Source: Albifimbria verrucaria
Taxonomy: Eukaryota; Ascomycota; Sordariomycetes; Hypocreales; Stachybotryaceae
Direction of reading: 5' to 3'
Assembly (NCBI GenBank): GCA_020081605.1
Contig: JAHREC010000009.1
Coordinates: forward strand, 3,782,001 to 3,846,000
DNA: 64,000 nt
The notes beneath the pieces are model-generated. The model did no database searches, was not told the DNA's origin, and saw nothing but the letters and a program-made list of their open reading frames with translations. Below, piece after piece: positions 12,820 to 24,659 of this stretch (its first letter is position 1; each line of letters starts with the position of its first letter). The translations under genes and the position numbers were made by a program.

Positions 12820-13769
12820 TCACGTCCCTCTCTCAAACACCTTGACCGCGCCATCTCCCGCAACAAAGTACAAAAACTCCTTCTCCCTCTCCCTCTGTTC
12901 CTCCTCCCGCCCCTAACCGTAATCCTAACCACCCCGCTGACGTCCCGCGCGGTGCCCGTGTCCAGCATGCGCAGCGACAGCACGGCGTCAGCCTCGTGCG
13001 CCAGCGAGAGCGCCAGGGCCGCGTGCTCGCGCTCCAGCGTTGTCGTCTGCGCGTGCACCAAGGGTGAATCGGCCGCAAAGGTGAGAAGCGTAGAGTGAAC
13101 ACGCTGCAGAAAAGCGAGTCAGCATGAGATACGAAGATGCTGAACTGTAAGAGGGAAAGAAACTCACACCACGTAGAGACAGAAGCATGTTTTGTAGCCC
13201 TACGCTCGTCACGTCGTCGCCTGTGGCTGCAAGGAGCAGATCTAGCTGGTCGATAATGAGCACTTTCTTACTTGTTTTCAGGTCTCCCAACGCTGCTTCA
13301 ATGACCCCAGCCACGTCATTAATCTTGCTGCTCGTGAGTGTCCTGCTACCAGGTGTGTTGGCGTTGTGACCAGAGAACAGCCCCGTGAGGCCATCTACAT
13401 AGCTAAATCGGCCAGTCTTAGCGAGGCCGTCCAAATCAAGACCCTGTATAAGCTCTAGTTAATTTACACCCTCTTGAAAGAATATGTGAGTACGCAGGGG
13501 AATATATCTGCTTACAAGCCTCGATGCTCCGTCTCGCCAAAACGCCCTGTCCCTCAGAAAGCTCACCAACACCACGCCCACGTCATTAGTCGCAGACCCC
13601 TCTTCACTTGGCACTGAGTCTCTTGATCCAGCTGCTTTTAAATACGAGCACAGATACCGCAAGACAAGCCAGTTAGAGCTTGCGCCCAGCACATTCGTCA
13701 CGAGCAACAGCGCCGCTTCGGTGGGCAGACCGAGGTACGGCTCCAGCAGAGGGGTATCCGGGAGGACAT
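12820..13769 (-). CDS. ELP6: Elongator complex subunit Elp6 (two apparent frameshifts)
   Basis: Elp6 is one of the Elp4-Elp5-Elp6 RecA-fold subunits of Elongator, which modifies wobble uridines of tRNAs in the cytoplasm. Exons are 13769-13516, 13443-13168 and 13103-12820; corrected length is 271 aa. Seen in order: LLEPYLGLPTEAALLLVTNV, NWLVLRYL, KVLIIDQLDLLLAATGDDV (the degenerate Walker B-like strand), LQNMLLSLRG, VHSTLLTFAADSPLVHAQ, and the terminal FLYFVAGDGAVKVFERG. Two frame breaks occur in G/C runs, at 13751-13754 near the start and at 12910-12913 near the end. Adding one base to each gives lengths of 255, 276 and 285 nt, all multiples of three. The upstream ATG at 13769 was chosen because it reads directly into the conserved N-terminus. 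The protein has no catalytic ATPase residues, as expected for the family. Confidence 0.85.
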
Positions 13770-14415
13770 GGCGAGGGCAGCTGACCAGGGATAGCTGGAT
13801 ATGAAGACCAAGCTACTCTGTATTGAATTGGACCTCGAGTCGGGATACACGTAAGGCGATTGAAACGTTTGAAAACGTTCACCGGTTCATAAGGTGTAAG
13901 TTGGCATTGAAGATTTTCAGGTGCAATCCATGGTGGGGGCGGGGACTGTGAGGACTTCGTCTTCACACAGTGATGTATCACATCCTTCATTTTAGTCTTG
14001 GATGCACCACATGAGTGCTGAATTCTGCTGTTTCTACATCCTTAACACAAAACTAATATTGCTAGACCTAATTTCGAGTTAATAGTTTATTTATATTACT
14101 GACTTATACTTTTAAAGGATTGTTTACAAAGTCATTTACATTCTAGAACATGGGAAACATTCTGATCACATCTCACAACGTCTTTCGAAATTGACTCTAC
14201 TCTTCAGGCGTCAGTTGGAGAGGGCAAGAGAGACGAAATAGGTATTCAGAGAAATCATATTCATGAATTGGAAGTTGCTATCGTTACTATACTCAGGACG
14301 TGTATCATGACATTCGCTCTATCCATGCAACGCGTGGAATTTCATCCGGTATCCATGCCCATTCCCTTGAAACGCCAGCCAAATGCAAAAGACCTTTGTA
14401 AAACTCGCTCAACTC
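13770..14415. other. Intergenic: ELP6 promoter and MFS 3' region
   Basis: No coding sequence is supported. An AT-rich stretch lies at about 14030-14110. It should hold the ELP6 promoter at its left side and the transporter 3' untranslated region at its right side. Confidence 0.4.
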
Positions 14416-16834
14416 TCAGAACTTCTCCATAAGATTCTTCCTGACTGTCCACATTCGTGCTCTCTTCCCGTAAATGTACATGGGAATCGTCATGAGCACA
14501 AGCATGAGTTGAATGATGCCAATCCAAATGAACACCATCTTCGGGCCATCGTCGTGGAGCCAGTGACCCACGAAAAGACTAAAGACTAGACCGTGCAGGA
14601 CGTTCTTTGAGAAGTTGAGCGTCACAAGGGCCTCGCCGGCGTATTCACGGTAGCTGTCAACGACGAACGTAATAGAAGTAGTCGAACCGAGTGAGCATCC
14701 AAAGGAGACAACACCAAAGAAAATGGTCGGTACCATCCAGTGATCTTTCTCTGAGGCAGACCATCCAAAGCCCATCAGACCGACGCATGTTGTGATTAGA
14801 ATGGGAATGGCCATCACCAAGCGAAATTCCGGTTCGTAAATACCTCCGTTACGTCGTGCCATGGCCCTCGCAACAATGTCACTGACATGACCCGCAACGC
14901 CTGTGCCAAGGATTCCGCCGACGAATGGAGAAATATATACCAAGCCTGTCTGCAATGCATCAAAATTGTAGGAGCTCGGGTCTCGATAGATAACAGCCAT
15001 AGTCTCCGATATGACAATAAGCCAACCCACAGAGCATGCGTATGTCACCGAAGACCATAGAACAGCCGGGTAAGTGAACAGGACAAAAGGTCTAACCATG
15101 ACCTTGAAGAATTCATCGTCGTTGAGGCGTCCATGATAGGGTTTCAGTTGCTGAACAAAGGTCTGCGGAGGCCGTTGACGAAGATTCTGGGTATATACTT
15201 GAGATTTCGGGGCTGCGTTGGGCTGGTTTGCAAGCGACTTTTCTAGGTCTCTGAGGTCGTGGGCACCTATCGTTCCCATATCAGTATGGGAGGAAGTCCC
15301 AGTGACAGCCTGTGGATTCGCTCGATCTTCTGAAGTGGTGACTTGTCCGGCGGCCGGTGATGTTGCTGAGGATGAATCGGTAGAATCTCCGTCTTTGGAT
15401 GTGTCGTCATTATCTTTGAAGCCCACGTGGTGATGTTGATCCCCTTCATGGGAAGCTTTGACTCCGTTGGGAGGCTGCCCAAGAGCCTTTTCGTCGGTCA
15501 GCTCGTCAGCAGGTGATTGACTGTCAAACCCAGGGAAATGCGATGGGTTCTGGGCGGCTTCCTCCGCTGTGGCCGCTGTGTCTTCTCCAGGTCCGGGCAT
15601 CTGGTGCGAAACTCCGTGTGATGCTGAGGATGCACGACGACTCATGCTAGGGCGAAATGATATGCGGCGGATGAGACTCGGTGCCCTAGACCTCGTTCTG
15701 GTAGGTGTCCTGTCCCAAAACGTCTCGGGTACGAAGAGAAAGAGCAGAATGCCACCGAATGCAACAACCATGGCAATAATGCTAGATGAAGCGTTAGTCT
15801 GCTTCTGAGGTGTAAGATGGGTAATGTTAATATGAGCCTTACTAGAACACCCATCTCCAACCAAGTCCGCTGATGATGGCTGCGCTGACCAAAGGCACCA
15901 AGTTCTTGCCGCCCAACAGAAGTAGAGTGTAGATGCCGATACGATAGGCCCGCTCATGAAGGAAGAAGATTTCAGCAATAGTAGCCGAAGGCAAGCATTC
16001 AACAGGGCTCACAGCCATGCCCTGGAAGACACGAGCAGCTAGCAGAGATTCGAAAGATGGCGACAGGCCAGACCACAAAGAAGTGGCAATGAATAATACA
16101 GCACCGGCCAAGTACACGGGGCGCTTTCCGTACAGGATGGCGATTGGGGAGGCGATGACGGAGCCGAGGCCCATGCCCATCATGTACAAGCCAGTGGTCA
16201 AGGCGACAGTCTCGACATCGACGCCGTACTCTTCGGCGACATCTGTGAATCCAGCGGCAAGCAAGGGAGTGGTTCCACCACCGACCATGCAGTAGAAGCC
16301 GAGAGACAACAATGCGACGTCTCGGCGCCAGCTTTGCCAGTTCAAGGGATCGTTCGCTGAATCATCCGGCTGTGGCTCAAGGATAATGGCACCATCTGGC
16401 GTCTTCTTCTTGCCATGGTTCTCATCTGGGGTTCCCTGTAGGCAGATGAGGCTCGCGAGGAGGCGCGGCGCTCCGACGCAGGCCTGGACCTTGAGCGGCC
16501 AGGAGGGTGTGAGACATTCTCCGGAAAGCCTACCGGAATGGTGGAATGCGAGGTTCTGGGAGGAACATTGCGCATGCCAAGAGGTCTATTGCGCTTGGAA
16601 GCCAGGAGCTGCACGGTGCCTAGGGGTACGAGTCAGAGTCAAGTAGCAATTGTCTAAGGTATCAGGCCACTCACCGGGAACCTCGGCGGTCTGCTTGTCG
16701 CTGAGGATGCCTAGGCTGGACTTGCTCCAGGCAGGCTCCTCCTGGGCAGCTTCATCGTCGCGGGTGGTTTTGCGAAAAAGACCGCTGAAGCCAACCTTTC
16801 TCCGGGCTGTGCCCTGATCGGACGAGGTTGACAT
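14416..16834 (-). CDS. Major facilitator superfamily transporter with a long central loop
   Basis: A fungal MFS permease. Exons are 16834-16675, 16619-15843 and 15781-14416, about 767 aa after one correction. The cytoplasmic N-terminus is hydrophilic (MSTSSDQGTARRKVGFSG) and reaches the first helix at LLSLGFYCMVGGGTTPLLAA. Helices 2-6 include GKRPVYLAGAVLFIATSLWS, the MFS loop 2-3 region. The central loop is long, about 190 residues, rich in Ser, Asp and His (for example HHHVGFKDNDD). Six further helices follow, ending KNLMEKF. One base is missing in the GGGG run at 16428-16431, between YREP and DENHGKKKTPDGA. The ATG at 16834 was preferred because the longer frame begins with GTG. General architecture suggests a DHA1-like drug or metabolite exporter, but the substrate is unknown. 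Confidence 0.85.
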
Positions 16835-18278
16835 GTTGAGCCCTGGTGATGAACGCTCCACTGAGAGGCCCGTTAGGGCGGGGTGGAAAACCCGGACGTC
16901 GACCGAGGGGACGAAGGGTGAGAAGGGAGCGAAGAGTAGGACCTAGGGTTGGTGATACGGTGGCGCAGGATCCAAGGAATAAAGGGAAAAGAAAAAGAAA
17001 AATGAAGCGCGGAGAGGAAGGATATAGGAAGAGTTGACGGGCTCAGTGCTAAGGCCGGCCGGTATCAGATGAACATGAAGGCTAATAAGAGAATAAAGAT
17101 ATTAAGTGGGGAGGTTGCAGGTAAGGTGATCCATCAAGGTGGTCGTTTGTGTTTGTTATGTCCTGTACGAGGCTAGACCATTCCAGCCAAGGGTTGTCTC
17201 GAGGCAAGAGGCAGGAAACAAGAGGCAGGAGGCAGGCAGAACAAAACAAAGAACCGGGAAGGTGCAAACAGCGAGTTGGTTCTGTTGAGGATAATTTAAG
17301 CAAGGCAACTACAGTACCTAAGGGAAAGGGAAGAGGGTCACGGCAAAAGAGTCATGATGCTATATAAATGTCCCGATAAGGCAGACTACATGGTTGGTGA
17401 GTGGACAACAACAATAAAAAAAAGCCAAGGGCTTGTCGCTCTGCCTTTGCTGCAACATGGTCAAATAACAATGCAGGCAACGTTCATGGCCCCGGCACCT
17501 GCGCTGCGTGACCTGCCGACCCAGCGACACGTGCATTGAGTGCATGATGATCACGACTGGAGCCAGCACGTCATAGCGCATCTCTGGTGAGACGAGGGTT
17601 AGGGCCATTGGTCCCTTGGTCCCTTGATTATCCCCTAGACAGCATCAATACCCTGCATCGAACACGAACTGAGCAGACGTAATACTCCAACCACCCATCC
17701 ATCATCTGAACATATATTCCTCTGTAACCGACACAGCCGCTGTTGAAATCTGGCCCCAAGATGCCCACCAGCCGCGCCAAGCTCACCTAATTCCCGAAAC
17801 CCACCATCAGCGCGGCCTCCTCATTTTCACACCGCCAACTACACAAACGTCATGCAACTTCGCATCTCCACGGCCCGCCCTCTCCGTCCCCGGTTCTCCG
17901 TCCCCGTGATCCTTTCTCCCGCTTGGCCATGTAAGGTAAAATACAGCCAGCTCTTTCTTTAGTCCCTAGCAGCCAAAGTCGTTTATCTAAATAGCCGAAC
18001 AATTCGGACAAGCCCTCCTCTACCTAGGCACCCTTAAAACCAGGGTGTTCAACCCACTTGCATGCCATAGCGATTAACTTAAGCTTCTACCATTAGCGGT
18101 TGACTATCCACAACACGGGCTCCAGTTCTACCACACCGCATACCAAAGCCGCTAAACCGCCTTATTTGCAGGGGTCAAGATAGCTGCTCTTTGTTTAAAT
18201 ATTCTCGTCCTACAGTATGTACACATCTGCCTTGGCGACATTGCGAGGGTGGTCTACCGCAGCATGGCTAGCTATTGA
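16835..18278. other. Intergenic: MFS promoter
   Basis: No gene supported across 1.4 kb. A purine-rich imperfect repeat built on AGGCAG/AGAGGCAGGA units lies at about 17205-17240. The left part should carry the promoter and 5' leader of the MFS gene. Confidence 0.4.
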
Positions 18279-20193
18279 CTAAGAGTAGCCAACAGGATCA
18301 TAAGGACTAAAGATAGGGCTATCTGGTTCGTCTATCAGGTGATCCAATTGCCAATATGTTCTGTTCTTGACCCAACAGCCTGAAGTGCAAGTGACATGCA
18401 TGTAACCTCTACTACGGTAATTTCCTACAACGTCTTCCAACTTCACCATCTTATCAGTATCCCACATTTCCAAACGTCGTGATCTCTCCCACCCTTCACT
18501 TTCCAGCAGTACCCGGTCCTCGCCCCAAGCCCACACCGTCCACGATTCGGGCGCCGATTTCGACCAGTTACGGGATATGTCCATGCTCACCAGCCTATTG
18601 CCCTTCTTCCTATTTTGCAAATACCGAAAGGCTCGAAGTACCTCGTCTTTCCCTGTGTCGTCATCCTCAACTTTCCTTGAATGTCTGATAATGAATCCAA
18701 TGTGCTGTAACGGTCGCAGCTCTGCAACAGCGTCGAGATAACCGGCGAAGCCACCATTTTCGACCCATCTCAAGCTATAGCCCTTGTGCAAGTCGAAGCT
18801 GAGCTGTGTAAGCACGGGGCAAGCTTGCAACTCCTCCAAATCCCACGGAGAGGCGAAGTCTTTGACATTTGAATTATGGAAGCACAACTTTCGAAGGTTA
18901 TTCGCGTTCCGTGCGTTAGCATGGATGTATTGCACAACTGCGCTGTATGAGTATCCATTAAGCGATAAATATGCAAGATCTTGATTTGTGACGTAGTCGG
19001 GAAGAAGTTTCAAAGTCACAGGGGCAATTAAGACATCGTATCGTACAGAATAAGGGTTGGATAGCCTCATTTCCCTCAAAGAGGGTAAGGCCATCTTGTC
19101 GAGGCGGTTAGCAAGTCCATCGATCAAGGAGGCGCGCCGTATACAGAGTGATTCTAGTTGCGACCAGGGAATAGAGGTTTCCCAGTGCTTCCACGCTTTG
19201 TCGGTCATCAAAAACTCTCCGTCCAGAGTTAGATGTTTTAAGAACGACTGTTTCTGGAGTTTAATATTTTCCAGAGCATGGTCGCACTCATGATCGTGAT
19301 TCCAATGAATTCCGTCCGAGTTCTTGCTCCCTGGTAGCTGTAGGTAGAGGCTTTTCAAGTTTTGGTGTTTTGCCAGAATATTGCTGACATCACTGGAAGC
19401 CGAAGCGCCATGAAGTGTAGACCAGCTAACGGACCTATCAAACTCTTCCAATATTTCCACACGTAAAGATGTAAGAAAAACTCCTATATCACTTGGCTGT
19501 AGAGTAACTGATGGCAAAGCAGCTATGTCCAGTTGTCTATATTCGTTACCAGCGTATCCTTTGTAGTCATAAGTATGGACATAACTATTCAACGAAACGG
19601 CAATAGGTCTGTTGAGTCTGCCAAGCGCACGGAAAAGATTCGTTCTGAAGTCATTGAATTTCGAAATGTGTGGCTTCGGCCATTCAAGTTCGAAGTACGA
19701 ACTGAAGCGGCTTGTACCATTAATGCTAGTCCACTGTAAGTTCAGACACACCACCAGGTGCTACTTGGATGGGCCAATACCTAACGTGACTGAGCGCTTT
19801 GAAGTTGGGCAGTAGATATCCCAGAGCAATGGCATATCCAAGGAAGACTCCTCATCCGAAATAAATATTTCAAGGTCACGAATATAAACATGTATCTTTT
19901 CGTTGCTATTCAAGAACTGCATTTGAGCAGCAGTGGTGTGTGAATACTCTACTGGTGCTTCCAAAGTGATTCTTCGGAACAGGCGAGGAGTGGCCACGGA
20001 ATTCCACGTTTTACACACAACATTTGCATTTTTAAGTGCGAGCCGAGGTGCATCGTCCTCGAGTAACTGAAGTTACTCATGAAAATGTCAGTCATTGCAT
20101 CGCAAGTTTAGTTAAAAGAACGTGAAGTCCGACCTTAGCCATAATGAGGTCCAACAGCTCAAAGCTCAAATTAGACGCGGATGCCATACTCAT
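18279..20193 (-). CDS. F-box/leucine-rich-repeat-like protein
   Basis: Exons are 20193-20134, 20066-19786 and 19725-18279, giving 595 aa with every phase closed and no correction needed. The N-terminus (MSMASASNLSFELLDLIMAK followed by LEDDAPRLALKNANVVCKTW) matches the layout of a fungal F-box: a hydrophobic LPxELL-like helix, a spacer, then a CKTWN helix. The rest contains repeated Leu-rich segments such as LKSLYLQLPG, LKHLTLDGEF, LESLCIRRASL and LAYLSLNGYS, suggesting a degenerate LRR solenoid. F-box proteins recruit substrates to SCF ubiquitin ligases; the substrate here is unknown. The acceptor of the second intron is inferred from frame (AG at 19726-19727). An alternative start is the ATG at 20187. 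Confidence 0.68.
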
Positions 20194-21374
20194 AGTGACG
20201 ACTAGATCTTAAGAAATTGACAAGATATGATGGAAGTCTTCACCTGTCCTTGTTTGTGGTGGTTGATGTTGACGTACAAATTGTGCGTGCGAACTCTCGA
20301 TGGATGGGCGGTGGAGCGAGAACAGGTGAGTAATCGGGGTTCACGGATGTGGTATACAGGTTGCTGCCTGGCTCTTGCTTTTCTGTTGCTCCAACATCAT
20401 TCGCTCAGGACCAATGAGTGTTCCAAGCTCAATATGCAGTTGGTCCAAAGTCATCAGGAGCTTTGACCCTGGCCAACAGGGCTTGCCTCAACTACCATTC
20501 TTGTACACGAAAGACCAGTAACATCAAATTCTGGATAATTGGACCATTGTTACGAATTCTTGTGCAACTAGATGTAACATTCTCGACTTTTGACCACTCA
20601 AATTGACCACTTGATGAGAACTTCTTTTATGCACATATTGGCTCCAGATTATAAACAGGATATGATCATGTGAGAGTTGTACAGGCTAGTACAAGGATAT
20701 GTTTCTATTCAGAAGAGCGAGCTGTGTCGCATATAGCGCTGTTGAACTTAAGTCTGTAAGAAACCCACCCTAAGAGCAACATCTCATAACGACTGTCACC
20801 AGCCTTTACTTTTACAAATATGTAGTAGCATAATGGAGGTGGCCAGTTCACGAGATTAATATCGCCAAACACACCTAGTTTGGCTTTGCAGCTAGTCAAG
20901 CATGACGCTAAGCTTTCCAAGTCATTTCAGATATTTGCCTTGTGTTACCTTGATGTAATTTGGGCACAAGCTGGGGACTGATCCTACCTCGTAAAACACG
21001 GGGTAAACGCCCGGTTTCTTAATAAGGAGCACCGACTCTCCTAGAGAGGATTTTTGCGAGCTGTGGCTAGGGATTTTACGAGAAAGCCATGGGCTTGGGG
21101 CTCTATGGTTGGCTGAATGCTTACTGGGGTCTGCACACAAACCGGAAATGGTCATGTCAGACTCGGCGTTCACTAAATCTGTATAATGGTACTGGGTGGA
21201 TTGTCTCATCCCAATTAGAGAAACTATTATTGTTAGTTGACTGGTATTGGCTGAAGATTCAATTTAAAGGGTTTCCTGTCGTTGTGGAAGAGGCTACCTC
21301 ATCTTGCAAGGCTTTTTGCCAACTCGGCAAACCACAACACGTTCACGTTTTCCAAGCTTTTCAGGCTTCACATC
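20194..21374. other. Intergenic, nothing recognised
   Basis: Contains the F-box gene promoter at its left edge. Frames such as 20922-21209 (-) have no coding character I can support. Confidence 0.35.
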
Positions 21375-22424
21375 ATGTATTTCATTGAACTTATTCCCTT
21401 TTGGGTCTCGCACTCGCTGCTGTGGACGGTGAAAGCACTCAGGAATTCCGCTCAGTTCGAAAAATTCTCGATAGCAGCGGGCCGCATTTGCTTGACGCAC
21501 TCAATAACGCCGATGCAACTGGCAGATCTCAGGCCCAGGCCCTGCTTTACAATGAAGCCACTACGGGCAACTCGACTCGGAATTGGAGAGGATTTGTCGA
21601 AATATCGGTCACTGAAGACTTTTCAACCTCGCGGAACCCTAGCAACGATTCGGTCCAACAAATAACAGCGTTCTCAATCAAAGCTGAGGATGGATCACCT
21701 GCTTCTGAGCAATCTTCCGACATCTGCTTCACTGTTATCGACGGAATGAGTAAAGAAGCTACCGAGGAAGGTCAAAAAAGCGAAAAGGAGCCTGCGACAT
21801 GATCCCCTTGGATTGCCAGGAAGAGCTGGCTTTACGTTTACAGAGTTTAGAGAGGGTGGGTGCCAGCGTTTTGTTAGAATTGTCGTACCTGAACCCTGCA
21901 CAGAGACCTTTCCTGACGGTTTCATCACGACATATAGTAAGTTCATCATTTCTAAGTCATAAGATGCCAAACTATTCCGTTTAACCTGCGAGAGTTCCTC
22001 GCCTAGCCCTCAGGCAAATGACTGACATTTCATCTCATATAGGTGTACCTACTCGTGAGCTCGAAGAGGATGGCTACTTCTATATTCATAACACTTCGGC
22101 CACTGCAAGAGGATCAAAAGAGGCGGAAGCCGCTCATGCCGAACTTCGCGAAAAATCTGGCCCGTCTACTTGATGACAAGTCGGCAAACGAAAAATAGTT
22201 TAGCATTGAACGGTGGCAAGCCCGCATGCCTCAGGGCGTCCCAGCTTAGCGAAAGTACAAAGGATGAGCCCTCCGGCAAGACTGATGGAAATGACGAGAA
22301 GAAAGAGGATGAGAATAAATCGGGAGAAGATGAGGAAACGAAGAAGGGAGCGGCAGACGTCAATGGCTTCAGTACAATGGGCATCTTCGCTGCGGCTCTC
22401 GTTGCACTCGTTGCTGCCTTTTGA
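21375..22424 (+). CDS. Orphan secreted protein with GPI-anchor-like C-terminus (broken frame)
   Basis: I do not recognise a family. Reading from the ATG at 21375 with one extra T in the TTTT run at 21399-21402 gives a clear signal peptide (MYFIELIPFLGLALAAVDGE). A serine/threonine-rich ectodomain follows (SVRKILDSSGPHLLDAL, then DICFTVIDGMSKEATEEG). A Cys-containing segment continues (FTFTEFREGGCQRFVRIVV then PEPCTETFPDGFITTY), interrupted by an intron at about 21938-22041. The C-terminal part is acidic and Lys/Glu-rich and ends GAADVNGFSTMGIFAAALVA plus a short hydrophobic tail with no charge after it, typical of a GPI-attachment signal. The frame between 21769 and 21819 must change; a 49-nt intron (GTCAAA..CCAG) or base errors would both do it. 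Another shift is needed near 22168. The product is probably a cell-wall or plasma-membrane surface protein, by inference only. Confidence 0.5.
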
Positions 22425-23516
22425 CCAAAGCTTCCATCAGAGTGGATAAGATCTTCTTCTATTGTGTTGTGTTTTGGGTGTTCGCAAATAGACGGTTTAT
22501 TTTCTTGCATATACTCCAAATATAGACAATAGCCACGAATAATATACTCACTTTGTTACATGCATTGAAAATCTATGTTCCTTTTTATAAAAAAACGAGG
22601 AGTGGCAGTAGTATAGCTCCGAAAGTTACAATGGTTTACAAGTAATGGATATCATGTCACAAGTTAACCCAGCACGACTAATACACATGTTCCCGCCGCA
22701 TTGGATGGTTTGATCAATTCTCCTGACCAGCTCATTCAAAATCTGGCCTTGTCTGGAGTCACCGAGTCTTGGATATGGACAGCGCCAAGGTCCTATGCCG
22801 AGGCAATCTATACGACTATGAAGCTTGCCATGCTTACTCAGATCACATCCTTGCTCATAGCGGACCAAATTTCACCAAATCAGCTTCCTGGCTTCAATGA
22901 CATAATGAGATAGAACATCTGACTCGCTTTTGTATATGGCATATAGACGTGCTGCGGGACAGAGATATGTTCCTCAGGGTGCAGGAATGCATATCCTCCA
23001 TTTTCCACCAGGTTTGTGCCATATCTTACCCCGAAGCCGTCATCAACCAAGACAGTGCGCCTGTTTAGACATATATGGAAGAAAGTATTTTGGTCCCAAC
23101 TTCGGTCCCGCCATCGTCTGCAACTTGTCAGACTGCAAAAGCATGGAATTGTAGTGGAACTAGCCAAGGTCTTGAGTGGTAAGTAAGTAAGAGTCGTGGT
23201 TCGAATGGAACGTGTGCCATTGACCTCAACTACATTGAGCTACCCTACACACCCTTACAGTGGAAGCTCCGAAGCTTGGATTTGCACTATGACAAAACCG
23301 ACGTAATAACAGCAAGGTACTTACCTTGTCTCTCGCCTTGCGAATTAGACGTCACTTGTCACCCTCTCCAAACCATTGACCTGCCCAACTGCTTCAACTC
23401 GCCGTCCCCTCGGTTCTCAACCATTGCTGTAGCTCTCATAATCGTTTTTCACTACTAAGGCTCGCCATCGACGCGACCAGTCCACTCCCTGACGCTCTGC
23501 TAGCTTCGCAGACGTC
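22425..23516. other. Intergenic with an unassigned minus-strand frame
   Basis: A 95-codon minus-strand frame at 22880-23167 reads fairly protein-like (VLVDDGFGVRYGTNLVENGG) but has no recognised domain and no clear exon partners. No other coding signal seen. The right end holds the promoter of the thioredoxin-like gene. Confidence 0.3.
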
Positions 23517-24266
23517 ATGCCTGTTTCAAGCAGCTTACGCGCAGCTCTGCGCAAGCCCGTCCATGGATTGCTGTCGCCCACCATCTCACAAGTTGCTTCG
23601 TCCCAACGCGCGCGGATAACTATTGGTTCATCTGACAGACCAGTCAAGAACCAGGTATATGCACCGTATGTCCTTCCTCAATCCTGCGTTATCTGTATCC
23701 AACCCGCGTCCATGTTATCGCGCCACTGCCATCCATCTCACATGAACACCTCTTCATCATCACTACCACTATACACATCCCATATATCTCGTTCACATTC
23801 GAATTGATCTAACAAGACCCTTCTAGCGTACGCAACAATGACTCGTTCTATACTTACCTCTCCCTCTCTTCCTCCTCCCGCACTCCCTTACTCACATTCT
23901 GGACTGCCTCTTGGTGCTCGACCTGCCGCGCCGTCTCCCCGCTGCTGCGCTCCTCGTTGAGTCCGGTGTAGGCGAGTCTGAGGGTGGCGTCTCCTTGCCT
24001 TTGTCGAGTTCGACAGCCCTGACATCATGTCCGGCTCCCCGAACCTTGCCCTCACCTACATGATCAATTCCATCCCCACCCTGCTCAGCTTCGACGCCGG
24101 CGAGGCCCAGACTGAGACAAAGGTCGCCGACGCACGAAAGCTTGCCGACCGCGAGTTCCTAGCTGAGTGGATTCGCAACGAGGCCAAGCGCCATGGTGGC
24201 CGCGGTGGAGGTGGAGGCGGTTCGGGCTCTGCAGGCTTCGGTGGCCTTTTCGGAGGTTGGAAATAA
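23517..24266 (+). CDS. Thioredoxin-like protein, probably mitochondrial (two apparent frameshifts)
   Basis: Exons are 23517-23665 and 23827-24266, about 196 aa after correction. The N-terminus MPVSSSLRAALRKPVHGLLS is basic and Ser/Ala-rich with no acidic residue, like a mitochondrial targeting sequence. The thioredoxin fold is visible as LLTFWTASWCSTCRAVSPLL, with a CSTC active-site pair. FAFVEFDSPD, the cis-Pro loop SIPTLLSFDAGE and a Gly-rich tail (GGRGGGGGGSGSAGFGG) follow. The donor GTATGT at 23666 was chosen because it alone keeps phase with VRNNDSFYTYL. Two bases are missing, near 23947-23952 and at the TT of 23995-23996; both restore the expected fold. It probably acts as a thiol-disulfide oxidoreductase, with its partner unknown. 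Confidence 0.78.
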
Positions 24267-24659
24267 ACTGCAAATTCCATCCCAGCCGTGGCTAGGTTGT
24301 ACTATTTAGTCCTGTACCATATAGACAATTTCATAATTCCAAGTGCCTGGCATCGACCATCCTCTGCGTTAGAAAAGCTGGATCGATCCCCAAAGCAGAT
24401 TCTATACCATGTTATCTCAACCTTTGTTTCCATTCCAAGGCTTAACACTCACAGCAGAAACTAAAAGTGTATGTTTAATTTAGAATATATTGTTAACGCC
24501 AACCCCTGTCTTCCATGGATCCTTATCGTATCGCAAGATGATAATACATGTCCTGCTTGCGCCCTCGCATGCTCAATGTCCCTGACACTGATGCTATGCG
24601 AGGGTCTTTCGTGTCGTTATATGTGATTTCATCAGGTGGACTAGCACCATTGCTACGCA
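24267..24659. other. Convergent 3' spacer
   Basis: Between the thioredoxin-like gene (+) and the chitin synthase activator (-). Nothing beyond expected 3' untranslated sequence was seen. Confidence 0.4.

Noticed and set aside
22880..23167. 95-codon minus-strand frame with VDDGFGVRYGTNLVENGG
   Set aside because: Looks slightly protein-like, but neither exon partners nor a family could be identified; kept only as a note in the intergenic entry.
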